Shown: positions 46,146 through 54,609 of the stretch, piece after piece
How the letters are laid out: each line of letters starts with the position of its first letter
Numbering within the stretch: the first letter of the stretch is position 1
NCBI RefSeq assembly: GCF_002005145.1
Contig: NZ_CP019698.1
Location: forward strand, 2,604,001 to 2,668,000
Source: Desulforamulus ferrireducens
GTDB lineage: Bacteria > Bacillota > Desulfotomaculia > Desulfotomaculales > Desulfotomaculaceae
Length of the DNA stretch: 64,000 nucleotides
Direction of reading: 5' to 3'
The notes under the pieces: generated by a model
Databases searched by the model: none
What the model was told of the DNA's origin: nothing
Seen by the model: only the letters and a program-made list of their open reading frames with translations
Translations under genes and position numbers: made by a program

Positions 46146-47711
46146 TCACCTCTCCAAAGAGTTTGTTTCAGACTGTTGGTAATCTTTCATTTTGATAATG
46201 GTATCAATGCGTAAGATGGCCTCCGCAATTTCGCCAGCGGCCTTTAGCGCGTGTATTTTTACTAAAGCGGGATCTAAAACCCCTAGGTCAAACATATCCA
46301 CAATATCACCGGTGTCACAATCCACAGCCAGGGAAATTTTATTTTGTTCCACCTGAGCAGATAATACATCACCGATTTTTTCCAGTGGATTGAAGCCAGC
46401 ATTGGAGACAATTTGTGCCATGGGGCGGCGCAGGGTTTCTGCCACACACCCTACACCGTAAGCTGCCATGCCACGGGTGTTTTCTTTCAGCTTCTCCACT
46501 TCCCGGGAGACGGCTAACTCCAGGGCTCCTCCCCCCGGCACTACGCCGCCTTTGACAGCAGCCTGCACAGAACTGGCAGCATCCTTGGCAATACGCTCCC
46601 GCTCACCTACCACTTCTTCGGTAGCTGCCCCCACCAATACGGTGGCCATAGGCTTGCCGCTGCCATCCAAAATCCAAAGCTGTTCCAATTTTTCATTCTC
46701 TATCACTTTTTTCGCTGCGCCTAAATACTTTTCTAGCTCAGCACTGTCTTTCTTAAGTCCGGTACGCTTAATAACGCGGGCCCCGGTGTGTTCTGCAGCC
46801 CGTCTTAGTTCTTTATTAAGTACCCGCTGGACCACCATAACTCCAGCATCGGTTAACATCTCTTCCGCAATGTCGGACACTCCCCGGTCCACTAACACCA
46901 GGCCGGTGCCGATATCAATTATTTTTTGGACATTGGCTTTAAACTCGGACTGTAGCTCCAGGTAACGGGCAAAACCGGCTTCGGTTCCCAGAGCCTCATC
47001 CTCAATTTGCTCCGGTTCCAGGGCGTCATCTATAACTAAAACTTTGACATTTTCTAACTCCTTGGGCATTTGCTTATTCATGGTTTCCTTATTCACAATG
47101 ACACCCATGAATACTTGATTATTAGCACCTTCCTGGGACATTACGGTGTCGGATAGCTTGAAATTAGCATCTAATAGTTTTTCCTGGCCGATGAGACGGG
47201 CTGCTTCTACCACCAGTTCGGCTATATCCCGATGTTCTCGCCCAGCCACCAGGGCCACCTGATTTAGCCAGGGGTGCTGTAAATCCTCTATAGGTAGAGC
47301 CTGTTCCTTCATTACCTCCAAGGCCCGCCGTACGCCGCTCCTGATCCCTTCAATCACTCTGGCCACCGGCACCCCTTTGGCCACCTGTTCCACACCGGCA
47401 CTGACTAACGTTCCTGCCATGACCGTAGCCGTGGTGGTACCGTCGCCAATTTCCTCCTGTTGGGATTTAGCAATATTAATAACCATGCGGGCTGCCGGAT
47501 GGTTTGCTTCCATCATAGTGAGGATGGTTACACCGTCATTGGTAATAACCACCTCACCAAATTTATCCACCAACATGGTATCAAGTCCCTTTGGCCCCAG
47601 GGTTCCCTCCACTGCCGAGGCAATTGCCCGTACAGCATTGGCATTGGTCATCAAGGCTGCCATTTTTTCATTAACTTCGGCCCCTTGACTGGCCTGTTGT
47701 TTAAGACTCAC
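46146..47711 (-). CDS. Archaeal-type (group II/III) chaperonin, thermosome-like
   Basis: 521 residues from a GTG at 47711 behind AAGGAGGAACC. The sequence is of thermosome/CCT type, not GroEL type: GPKGLDTMLVDKFGEVVITNDGVTIL; HPAARMVINIAKSQQEEIGDGTTTATV (nucleotide-binding GDGTT); KGGVVPGGGALELAVSREVE; and a C-terminal AAGEIAEAILRIDTIIKMKD like archaeal subunits. The segment around 215-255 (the helical protrusion/lid region) is short and acidic. Lidded chaperonins of this type fold proteins without GroES. It lies between hrcA and grpE under a CIRCE operator. Archaeal-like chaperonins of bacteria (called group III) are known from Carboxydothermus and relatives. Confidence 0.93.
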   Translation of the reverse strand: MSLKQQASQGAEVNEKMAALMTNANAVRAIASAVEGTLGPKGLDTMLVDKFGEVVITNDGVTILTMMEANHPAARMVINIAKSQQEEIGDGTTTATVMAGTLVSAGVEQVAKGVPVARVIEGIRSGVRRALEVMKEQALPIEDLQHPWLNQVALVAGREHRDIAELVVEAARLIGQEKLLDANFKLSDTVMSQEGANNQVFMGVIVNKETMNKQMPKELENVKVLVIDDALEPEQIEDEALGTEAGFARYLELQSEFKANVQKIIDIGTGLVLVDRGVSDIAEEMLTDAGVMVVQRVLNKELRRAAEHTGARVIKRTGLKKDSAELEKYLGAAKKVIENEKLEQLWILDGSGKPMATVLVGAATEEVVGERERIAKDAASSVQAAVKGGVVPGGGALELAVSREVEKLKENTRGMAAYGVGCVAETLRRPMAQIVSNAGFNPLEKIGDVLSAQVEQNKISLAVDCDTGDIVDMFDLGVLDPALVKIHALKAAGEIAEAILRIDTIIKMKDYQQSETNSLER

Positions 47712-47731
47712 GAAATGGTTCCTCCTTAAAA

Positions 47732-48775
47732 CTAACCGTGACCCTTGAGAATTCGTTCAAGGGTGTAGGAAAGATTCTTAGCCATACTTTCCACCACCGT
47801 TACCACCCGGGCATAATCCATCCGTGTGGGGCCTAGCACCCCGATGGTGCCAAGGATTCTGTCGCCAATCTGATAGGTGGCAGTAATCATGCTGCAATCC
47901 TGAATTTCCTGTTGCGGATTTTCACGACCAATCTTTATGGCGACACCTATCTCTTGATTATTTTGATTTAAGATTTCTTTGACCTTATCCTCTTGTTCCA
48001 AGAGAGAAAGCAGCACTTTCACCTTTTCTACATTATGAAATTCCGGTTGATTGAGGATATTAAATACCCCTTCCAGGTATATTCTATCCTCCTTCACCGA
48101 AATGAATTTGTCCTGCATTAAATCGATGGCTAAGTCTAAAATATGTTTGTGTTTAGCCAGTTCAAAGTATATTTCCTTAATCAGGTTCATGCGAATATTA
48201 CCCATGGTCTTACCTTGAAGTTTGGCATTAAGCACTCTGGATATCTGTTCCAAGTCTTCCTGGGTAATATTTTCCGGTATGGATACAATTTGGTGATTCA
48301 CAGCACCGGTATCCATCACCACAATAATCATGGCCTGGCCTGGGTTCATTAAAACCAGTTGTATATGCTTAACTGTACTGATGCCTATGCGAGGTGTCTG
48401 TACCAGGGCTGTATATTTGGTAAGGTTAGCCAATAGTCTACCGGTGCGGTTAAGAACTTCACCCACTTCACGTACTTTATCTTGGTAACTGTTACGGATA
48501 GCTCCCTCTTCCGCCTCGGTCAGTTTCTCCCGTTGCATCAGGCAATCAACATAGTAGCGATAACCAAGATTAGAAGGAATACGTCCGGCAGAGGTATGTG
48601 GTTGTTCAATAAACCCCATATCTTCCAAGTCCGCCATTTCATTGCGAATGGTGGCGGCACTTACGCCCAGTTTATATCTCCGGGAAATGGTTCGCGAACC
48701 AACCGGTTCAGCGGTATCAATATAATCTTTGATGATGGCCAACAGAATCTGTTGTTTACGTTCATCCATTTTCAC
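47732..48775 (-). CDS. hrcA: Heat-inducible transcription repressor HrcA
   Basis: A 347-residue protein from a GTG at 48775 with GGGAGGTG 7 nt upstream. The N-terminal winged HTH contains QQILLAIIKDYIDTAEPVGS and VSAATIRNEMADLEDMGFI. HTSAGRIPSNLGYRYYVD is a family hallmark, followed by a GAF-like core. HrcA binds CIRCE; the operator 34 bp upstream of its start makes it autoregulatory and places the whole chaperone operon under its control. Confidence 0.97.
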   Translation of the reverse strand: MKMDERKQQILLAIIKDYIDTAEPVGSRTISRRYKLGVSAATIRNEMADLEDMGFIEQPHTSAGRIPSNLGYRYYVDCLMQREKLTEAEEGAIRNSYQDKVREVGEVLNRTGRLLANLTKYTALVQTPRIGISTVKHIQLVLMNPGQAMIIVVMDTGAVNHQIVSIPENITQEDLEQISRVLNAKLQGKTMGNIRMNLIKEIYFELAKHKHILDLAIDLMQDKFISVKEDRIYLEGVFNILNQPEFHNVEKVKVLLSLLEQEDKVKEILNQNNQEIGVAIKIGRENPQQEIQDCSMITATYQIGDRILGTIGVLGPTRMDYARVVTVVESMAKNLSYTLERILKGHG

Positions 48776-48808
48776 GTCGGCGCACCTCCCATCAGCACCC
48801 TTCAGGTG

Positions 48809-48835
48809 TTAGCACTCACTGTTGTTGAGTGCTAA
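48809..48835 (-). promoter_or_regulatory. CIRCE operator (HrcA binding site)
   Basis: TTAGCACTC - 9 bases (ACTGTTGTT) - GAGTGCTAA. This is an exact match to the CIRCE consensus, between the promoter at 48846-48874 and the hrcA start. Confidence 0.98.
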
Positions 48836-48845
48836 TTATACATAA

Positions 48846-48874
48846 AATTTAACAAAAGGGTATTAAAAAGTCAA
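48846..48874 (-). promoter_or_regulatory. Sigma-A-type promoter of the heat-shock operon
   Basis: On the minus strand TTGACT (48869-48874), a 17-bp spacer, and TAAATT (48846-48851). Transcription would start about 7-10 bases further on, next to CIRCE. A TATAAT at 48836-48841 has no -35 at a normal distance. Confidence 0.75.
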
Positions 48875-48881
48875 GGGGATA

Positions 48882-48915
48882 GCTGTCGGCCTTTAGCCAG
48901 CAGGCCTCAGCTTTT
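48882..48915. repeat. AGCTGATGGCTGA-family repeat copy
   Basis: AGCTGTCGGCCTTTAGCC then AGCAGGCCTCAGCT. It is a degenerate inverted copy just upstream of the heat-shock promoter and downstream of hemW. Confidence 0.5.
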
Positions 48916-48945
48916 GCTAGGACCACTTGATGAAAACCCCTCTTG

Positions 48946-50082
48946 CTAGACAAATTCTGCAAACACTTGGTTGGCCAGTGGTAATGCTTTCTCTGTTAAT
49001 TTAAGATGCCCGTTGGACAGTTTTAGTAAACCTTTCTCGGTTAATTTACTTACTTGTTTGCCAAAAACCTCTAGGAGAGGTGTTTGAAACCTCTGTTCAA
49101 AGCTGGCCAGGTTTACACCTTTAATCATTCTTAACCCCAAAAAAACCGTTTCTTCCATCTGTTCCTGCAGGGTCAATACTGTCCTGTCGGCCACCGGCCT
49201 GTTTCCTTGTTTTAAGAGGGCAGCATATTCTTCTATATTCTCTACGTTGCTCCAGCGGATTTGGTCCAGATAGGAGTGGGCTGCCGGACCTAGACCCAGG
49301 TAGGTTTGGTTCTGCCAATAGCGTAGATTATGACGGCACTCAAAGCCAGGGCGGGCAAAGTTGGAAATTTCGTAATATTGGTAGCCTGCTAGCCCCAGAA
49401 GCTCCCTGGCCATCTCAAACATAGCCAATTCTTCTTCCTCCGCACAGGGCTTTAGCTGCCCCTGCTCAACCGCTTTGGTTAAGGGGGTTCCCTCTTCCCA
49501 TTGTAAGCCGTAACAAGATATATGTTCCGGTTGTAGAGCGAGAATTTCAGACAAAGACTGCCGCCAATGGGCGGCAGTTTGGGTGGGTAAACCAAATATT
49601 AAATCCAGATTAATATTGTTAAAGCCTGCCGCACGAGCATCTGCCACTGCCTGTTGGGCTTCTGAAAAATTATGAATCCTTCCTATTAAAGTAAGTAATT
49701 CTTGGCGCGTGGATTGAACTCCCAGACTGAGTCTGTTAAACCCCGCTGCTTTAAGCTCTTTAAGGTCCGGGAGATTCACCGTGCCAGGGTTGGCCTCGGT
49801 GGTAATCTCCGCCCCTGGTGGGAGATGAAAATATTTTCCCACCTGTTCTAAAATTTCGGCCAAGTACCTGGGCATAAGGCAAGTGGGCGTACCACCGCCC
49901 ACAAAAATGGTTTCAATAATTTTATTTTTTCCAGTTAATTCTTCACTATAGAGAGCCATCTCGGCAGTTAGACTCTGCAAGTAAAGCTGTACCTGCTCCC
50001 GCTGTACCGGATACGAGGTAAAATCACAATAAAGGCACTTGCGCAGGCAGAAGGGTACATGAATATAGAGTCCTATGGACAT
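48946..50082 (-). CDS. hemW: Radical SAM protein HemW (coproporphyrinogen oxidase-like, heme chaperone)
   Basis: A 378-residue protein. The N-terminus SIGLYIHVPFCLRKCLYCDF holds the CxxxCxxC iron-sulfur site. IFVGGGTPTCL and TTEANPGTV follow, and a C-terminal HemN-like domain. The four-cysteine signature of true HemN (extra Cys after CxxxCxxC) is replaced by F, as in HemW, so heme trafficking rather than coproporphyrinogen oxidation is likely. It lies between lepA and hrcA as in other Firmicutes. Confidence 0.93.
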   Translation of the reverse strand: MSIGLYIHVPFCLRKCLYCDFTSYPVQREQVQLYLQSLTAEMALYSEELTGKNKIIETIFVGGGTPTCLMPRYLAEILEQVGKYFHLPPGAEITTEANPGTVNLPDLKELKAAGFNRLSLGVQSTRQELLTLIGRIHNFSEAQQAVADARAAGFNNINLDLIFGLPTQTAAHWRQSLSEILALQPEHISCYGLQWEEGTPLTKAVEQGQLKPCAEEEELAMFEMARELLGLAGYQYYEISNFARPGFECRHNLRYWQNQTYLGLGPAAHSYLDQIRWSNVENIEEYAALLKQGNRPVADRTVLTLQEQMEETVFLGLRMIKGVNLASFEQRFQTPLLEVFGKQVSKLTEKGLLKLSNGHLKLTEKALPLANQVFAEFV

Positions 50083-50306
50083 GGTTCCACCCGATCCCTA
50101 ATTTCTGTAATTTCCTTAACCAGCAGTTCTTCATGGCCAGGTTCTGCCAACCAGGCTTTAACCAGCGGCCACACCTCCGGACATTTCCCTTTAGCTCCCG
50201 TTAAAGCTCGAATAGTATGGTCCACTGCTTTTCGTTCTGCCGGCGATAATTTAGTCAGACCGGCCTTTTTAAGTACAGGAGTTAGATTTTTTAAATAACA
50301 GGTCAT
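50073..50306 (-). CDS. Small conserved-looking protein of unknown function between lepA and hemW
   Basis: A 77-residue soluble, basic protein (TCYLKNLTPVLKKAGLTKLS, then PAERKAVDHTIRALTGAKGK, ending in acidic EITEIRDRVEPCP). It starts at an ATG 2 bases after the lepA stop and overlaps the hemW start by 10 nt. This tight packing, with a length matching the gap exactly, supports a real gene. I do not recognise a family. Confidence 0.65.
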   Translation of the reverse strand: MTCYLKNLTPVLKKAGLTKLSPAERKAVDHTIRALTGAKGKCPEVWPLVKAWLAEPGHEELLVKEITEIRDRVEPCP

Positions 50307-50308
50307 AA

Positions 50309-52114
50309 CTATTCCTCAATACTTAATACTGCCATAAAGGCTTCCTGTGGTATTTCCACATTGCCCACCTGTTTCATACGCTTTTTACCTTCTTTTTGTT
50401 TCTCCAACAACTTTCTCTTACGAGAGACATCACCACCATAGCACTTGGCTAAGACATCCTTGCGCATGGCCTTAACTGTTTCCCGGGCAATGATTTTGTT
50501 ACCAATGGCCGCCTGAATAGGAATTTCAAACATTTGCCGAGGGATGAGGGAACGCAGTTTTTCGCAAAGACCCCGGCCTCTGGTATAGGCCCTTTCACGG
50601 TGGACAATACAGGACAGGGCATCCAGCACTTCGCCATTAAGCAGAATATCGAGTTTAACCAGATCCGACTCCCGGTAGCCACTCATCTCATAGTCCAGGG
50701 AAGCATAACCCTTGGTACGGGATTTCAGCTGATCAAAAAAGTCGTAAATAATTTCGGATAAAGGTATGTCGTAGGTCAACATCACCCGGTTAACACCCAT
50801 ATATTCCATGTTGCTATAAATGCCGCGTTTTCCTTGACATAACTCCATTACTGTACCGACAAAATCCTTGGGCACCATAATGGTAGCTTTGACAAAGGGT
50901 TCCTCAATGGATTCAATTTTATTAATGGGCGGTAAGTTGGAAGGGTTATCAATTTCCAGCTTTTCTCCCTTGGTGGTGGTTACCCGATAAACTACACTGG
51001 GAGCGGTGGTAATTAAGTTAAGCCCATACTCCCGTTCCAGACGTTCCTGAATAATTTCCATGTGCAGTAATCCTAAGAAACCGCAACGGAAACCAAAACC
51101 CAGGGCATCGGAGGTTTCCGGTTCGTAGATCAGGGAGGCATCGTTCAGGCGCAGCTTGTCCAAAGCATCTCGCAGGTCTTCATAGTCCACTGTATCCACT
51201 GGATATAAACCACAGAAGACCATGGGCGTTACCTTGCGATAACCTGGCAGTGGTTCCGGTGCCGGGTTTTGCGCGCCGGTAATGGTATCACCCACCCGCA
51301 CATCCTGAACATTTTTCATACTGGCAGTAACAAAGCCCACCTCACCGGTACTCAGCTCATCAACAAAAATCATCTGGGGGGTAAAAACACCCACTTCATT
51401 TACTTCAAATTCCTTTTGCGTCGCCATCATACGGATACGCATGCCTGGTTTGATAGTACCCTGGACAACCCTGATATAGGCAATAACTCCCCGGTAAGCA
51501 TCAAAGTGCGAATCAAAGATCAAGGCCTGCAGAGGGGCATCTACCTCTCCCTTGGGCGGCGGTATTTTGCTTACCACCTGTTCCAAGATCTCTTTAATAC
51601 CAAGGCCTGTTTTAGCAGAGGCCAAAACGGCCTCCGAAGTATCTAAACCAATAACATCCTCCACTTCCTGCTTCACCCGCTCGGGCTCGGCACTGGGAAG
51701 GTCAATTTTATTGATGACCGGAATAATTTCCAAGTCATTTTCCAAAGCCAAATAAACATTGGCCAAGGTTTGCGCTTCGATACCCTGGGAGGCATCCACC
51801 ACCAGCAGAGCCCCTTCACAGGCAGCTAAGCTGCGTGATACTTCATAGGTAAAGTCCACGTGACCAGGGGTGTCAATAAGGTTGAGTTGATATTCTTCTC
51901 CATCCGCAGTCCGATAAAAAAGTCTGACCGCTTGTAACTTAATGGTGATGCCCCGTTCCCTTTCCAGATCCATTTTATCCAGAACTTGTTGGGTCATTTC
52001 CCTTTGACTAAGGGCACCGGTGTATTCCAATATCCTATCTGCTAAAGTAGATTTTCCATGGTCAATGTGTGCAATAATACAAAAGTTTCTGATGCGATTT
52101 TGAGGCGTTGCCAT
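50309..52114 (-). CDS. lepA: Elongation factor 4 (LepA)
   Basis: A 601-residue translational GTPase. G1 is [13 protein letters not shown], the switch II region is [31 protein letters not shown], and G4 is NKIDLP. LepA-specific C-terminal parts include [28 protein letters not shown] and [18 protein letters not shown]. It binds ribosomes and can back-translocate tRNAs. The gene order spoIIP-(small gene)-lepA-hemW-hrcA is standard in this phylum. Confidence 0.97.
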   Translation of the reverse strand: MATPQNRIRNFCIIAHIDHGKSTLADRILEYTGALSQREMTQQVLDKMDLERERGITIKLQAVRLFYRTADGEEYQLNLIDTPGHVDFTYEVSRSLAACEGALLVVDASQGIEAQTLANVYLALENDLEIIPVINKIDLPSAEPERVKQEVEDVIGLDTSEAVLASAKTGLGIKEILEQVVSKIPPPKGEVDAPLQALIFDSHFDAYRGVIAYIRVVQGTIKPGMRIRMMATQKEFEVNEVGVFTPQMIFVDELSTGEVGFVTASMKNVQDVRVGDTITGAQNPAPEPLPGYRKVTPMVFCGLYPVDTVDYEDLRDALDKLRLNDASLIYEPETSDALGFGFRCGFLGLLHMEIIQERLEREYGLNLITTAPSVVYRVTTTKGEKLEIDNPSNLPPINKIESIEEPFVKATIMVPKDFVGTVMELCQGKRGIYSNMEYMGVNRVMLTYDIPLSEIIYDFFDQLKSRTKGYASLDYEMSGYRESDLVKLDILLNGEVLDALSCIVHRERAYTRGRGLCEKLRSLIPRQMFEIPIQAAIGNKIIARETVKAMRKDVLAKCYGGDVSRKRKLLEKQKEGKKRMKQVGNVEIPQEAFMAVLSIEE

Positions 52115-52203
52115 TCGATACTCCCCCTAGATAAAAAAGACATACCCTTTTATTATAACACCGGATTTCTGTGGCTTCAACTTGTTGGCAAACATCCCCA
52201 TCA

Positions 52204-52587
52204 TTATATTCGTTCTTTTACCCACTGGTTGACCGCCCTTACTTCCTCTTTCTCCATCAGGGTTTGCCACTTCTCTTTAACCTTGGTGGCCATCTGTTGC
52301 AGCTGAGGGCTATCCTTTAGCTCTTGCCACTTGGCCAGAGCCATTGCTGTGTTGATTTCCGCCTGTTGTTTCAGCTCACCCACATCAAAGCAAAGGGTCT
52401 CGCCAACCAGTTCAACATATATGACACCGGGGGTACTCTCCCTTACTTCGTAGAGTTTCAGGGGTCGCTCAGGTAAGACAATTTGATTGAACTGTTGTAT
52501 GGCAGTATTCACCCCAAGCCCCACTATCAACACAAATACACCTAAGGTAATGATTATTAAGCCTATTCGCCACATAAAAAAAGACAC
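52204..52587 (-). CDS. Small membrane-anchored protein, possible YqxA/DUF3679 counterpart
   Basis: 127 residues. One N-terminal membrane segment (MWRIGLIIITLGVFVLIVGLG, about 5-25) is followed by QQFNQIVLPERPLK and a mostly helical outer domain ending VNQWVKERI. It lies between spoIIP and lepA, the position of yqxA in Bacillus. The identity as YqxA rests on position and topology only; I see no decisive motif. Confidence 0.6.
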   Translation of the reverse strand: MSFFMWRIGLIIITLGVFVLIVGLGVNTAIQQFNQIVLPERPLKLYEVRESTPGVIYVELVGETLCFDVGELKQQAEINTAMALAKWQELKDSPQLQQMATKVKEKWQTLMEKEEVRAVNQWVKERI

Positions 52588-52623
52588 CTCCCCATTAATA
52601 AGGATGTGCCCTAGATTAATTCT

Positions 52624-53676
52624 CTATACATTTATTACCAGACCATTTGCTGTTTCATCCTCAAGTTCCCTTTGTTCCGCTTGATTTTCTTGCTTTTCCT
52701 CTGTAGCTGGCAGACTTTCCTTAGCCTTTATTTCTTCTCTCAGCAGTAGGGCCAGGGCCTCTGCCAGCATTTTGCCACTGGCGATAGCTTCCTCCAAAGT
52801 GTTGTTGACGGTACCGACCTCCACCAAAATAGCACCGGGGTGTAAATATTGGTTATAGCGACCTTCCTTAACCCTAACCCCCAGGCATAAACCGGGATAT
52901 AGTTCATCCATTTTAGCCGCCAGTCGACAGGCAAAGGCGTAATTTTGTTGCCAGTTGGGAAAAGGGCGCCGGGCATCCGACCCGATGATAATTAGAATAG
53001 GGGCAACCTTTTGTCCCTTAATCTCGACCAGGCTTTCTTCCCGACTGCGCCCGGCATCTCGGTGAATATCCAGCAAGGCCAGCAGTTGGGGATGGTCCGT
53101 CACCATTTCCTTGGCGGTCTTTTCAGATTCCAAATAGGAGGTGGCGTAGCGAAGATCATGGATGGTCTCCGAGCGTGCCACCCGCAGTGAGTGCTTTTTT
53201 TCCAGTTCCTCCTGGATGGCCTGGGAAACCTTAACAACACCGCCCCTTTGTCCATCCAAGCGGTCAGTGCCATCGGTTGGGGCATAGGTCTCCCCGGTGT
53301 GGGTATTGTAGATACCAACCAACACATCCATAGCCTCTTTTTCCTCATCCACCGGTGCTTGAGTCACCTCAATTACTGGCAAAGCCGGGGATCTTACCTG
53401 CCCCAGCAGCGGTATTTGGGCTGCCAAAATCCCCGCAGGCGAACTATCAATACCAATGACACCGGTTATCCAGGAGATCATAGCCTGTCTGGGACTTTCC
53501 ATTTCCTCCGGAGTATCCTGCCAGGACAAGGCTGGCATGGCTGTTAAAAGCATGGCTTGGGGATCCTGGAGGGCTTGAGAAACCAACCAATCAACAGACT
53601 GATTAAATATCCTCAGCCCTACCGTTGTATGCTGCCAAAAAATAAAAAAAACAATTAGGAGACTAAAAATGATCAC
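52624..53676 (-). CDS. spoIIP: Stage II sporulation protein P
   Basis: 350 residues as drawn, with a membrane segment at the start (FSLLIVFFIFW), an extracytoplasmic stretch, and the cell-wall hydrolase domain from about residue 110 (VGIYNTHTGETYAPTDGTDR). The zinc-binding histidine/glutamate motifs are NTHTGE and LDIHRDAGRSREES, with ILVEVGTVNNTLEEA later. SpoIIP cleaves peptidoglycan with SpoIID during engulfment. Basic residues (QQRKKYFLR) continue in frame upstream of the GTG at 53676, so the true start may lie some 13 codons further up. No usual start codon is found there. Confidence 0.94.
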   Translation of the reverse strand: MIIFSLLIVFFIFWQHTTVGLRIFNQSVDWLVSQALQDPQAMLLTAMPALSWQDTPEEMESPRQAMISWITGVIGIDSSPAGILAAQIPLLGQVRSPALPVIEVTQAPVDEEKEAMDVLVGIYNTHTGETYAPTDGTDRLDGQRGGVVKVSQAIQEELEKKHSLRVARSETIHDLRYATSYLESEKTAKEMVTDHPQLLALLDIHRDAGRSREESLVEIKGQKVAPILIIIGSDARRPFPNWQQNYAFACRLAAKMDELYPGLCLGVRVKEGRYNQYLHPGAILVEVGTVNNTLEEAIASGKMLAEALALLLREEIKAKESLPATEEKQENQAEQRELEDETANGLVINV

Positions 53677-53719
53677 TCTGAGAAAGTATTTTTTTCTTTG
53701 CTGTGCTAAAATTAAATCA

Positions 53720-53769
53720 CCCCCCTATGGGGCTTGTTTTTATAATGGATATGCCTCACCATAGGGGGG
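53720..53769. repeat. Inverted repeat at the spoIIP upstream end
   Basis: CCCCCCTATGG (53720-53730) and CCATAGGGGGG (53759-53769) are exact complements with a 28-base loop. It lies between the holin-like gene and spoIIP. Read leftward its second arm supplies the GGGGGG that looks like the spoIIP ribosome-binding site. Confidence 0.75.
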
Positions 53770-53795
53770 TATGATTTTTTTACTTCTGGTCCGAC

Positions 53796-54137
53796 TTATC
53801 TTACAACAGTGGGTACAAAAGCATCAATAAGTCCAATCACAAAGGCCGAGATTAAGGCACCAAAAATACTCACATTAAGCAGATTGGGAACAATAAACTG
53901 AGCCAGGTAAATCACTACAGCTGCGGTAATAAAACCAACCAGTCCACGTCTTTGGGGCGAAACCCTGTCACCCAGCAGACTCTCGGCTATGTAGCCCAGG
54001 ATAGCAATAACAACCGCGGCAATGAGTGCCCCGATAAAACCACCTTTAACTACAAAGCCAGGTGAAAGCCAACTCACCACAATTAACACCAGTGCAGAAA
54101 CAATGAATCTGACCACCATGCCTAACAAGTATATCAC
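53796..54137 (-). CDS. Phage-holin-4-type (YvlD-like) small membrane protein
   Basis: A 113-residue protein with four hydrophobic segments (LVLIVVSWLSPGFVV, ALIAAVVIAILGYIA, GFITAAVVIYLAQFIV, ALISAFVIGLIDAFV). The motif order fits the chromosomal phage_holin_4_2/YvlD family. Nothing else phage-like is nearby. The function is unknown. It is divergent from rpsT and occupies the place where gpr (spore protease) lies in B. subtilis. Confidence 0.7.
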   Translation of the reverse strand: MIYLLGMVVRFIVSALVLIVVSWLSPGFVVKGGFIGALIAAVVIAILGYIAESLLGDRVSPQRRGLVGFITAAVVIYLAQFIVPNLLNVSIFGALISAFVIGLIDAFVPTVVR

Positions 54138-54202
54138 CCCCCTAATTTTTTAAATCCGTTATTATGATTGACCAATTTAGGATATGATATACGAAAGTTC
54201 AC

Positions 54203-54231
54203 TTGCATTTTGTAATTGCCCGTGGTAAAAT
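54203..54231 (+). promoter_or_regulatory. Sigma-A-type promoter of rpsT
   Basis: TTGCAT (54203-54208), a 17-bp spacer, and TAAAAT (54226-54231), 26 bases upstream of the rpsT start. GGGGAGGTG follows as the ribosome-binding site. Confidence 0.85.
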
Positions 54232-54257
54232 ACTGCTTGTTGGGGAGGTGAGAAAAT

Positions 54258-54521
54258 TTGCCTAATATTAAGTCTGCCATTAAGCGGGTCGAAATCGCAA
54301 GAAAGCGTACCATTCGTAATGCAAGCATTAAATCCGCTGTTAAAACTGCCATTCGCAAATTTGAAGTAGCTTTAAAAGGTGAAAGCCGTGAAGTGGCCGA
54401 GGCAACTCTTCGTAAAGCGTTGGTTGCTTTAGATAAAGCAGTTACCAAGGGCGTTTTACATAAAAATGCCGCTGCCAGAAAGAAATCTCGCCTTACCAAG
54501 AGATTTAACAAAGCTGGCTAA
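54258..54521 (+). CDS. rpsT: 30S ribosomal protein S20
   Basis: An 87-residue basic protein beginning at TTG 54258 (PNIKSAIKRVEIARKR), with RNASIKSAVKTAIRKFEVAL and ending KNAAARKKSRLTKRFNKAG. This is the full S20 pattern. The TTG is used because the family starts at PNIKSA and the ribosome-binding site fits. S20 binds 16S rRNA helix 44 and helix 9. It has its own promoter and terminator, and is convergent with holA. Confidence 0.97.
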   Translation: MPNIKSAIKRVEIARKRTIRNASIKSAVKTAIRKFEVALKGESREVAEATLRKALVALDKAVTKGVLHKNAAARKKSRLTKRFNKAG

Positions 54522-54541
54522 TACATCACGAAATGTAAACA

Positions 54542-54564
54542 AACCACCCAGAGGGTGGTTTTTT
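54542..54564 (+). terminator. Intrinsic terminator of rpsT
   Basis: AACCACCC, a short loop, GGGTGGTT and a run of six T, starting 20 bases after the rpsT stop. On the other strand it can also end holA transcription, though the T-run favours rpsT. Confidence 0.92.
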
Positions 54565-54609
54565 GCTTGTTGATGGGGCACCTTCCTCAGAGGAAGGTAT
54601 TAATCCCTG

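Noticed and set aside
53796-54137. Prophage remnant
   Set aside because: The holin-4-like protein belongs to a family common on chromosomes; no integrase, capsid, terminase or att-like repeat is nearby.
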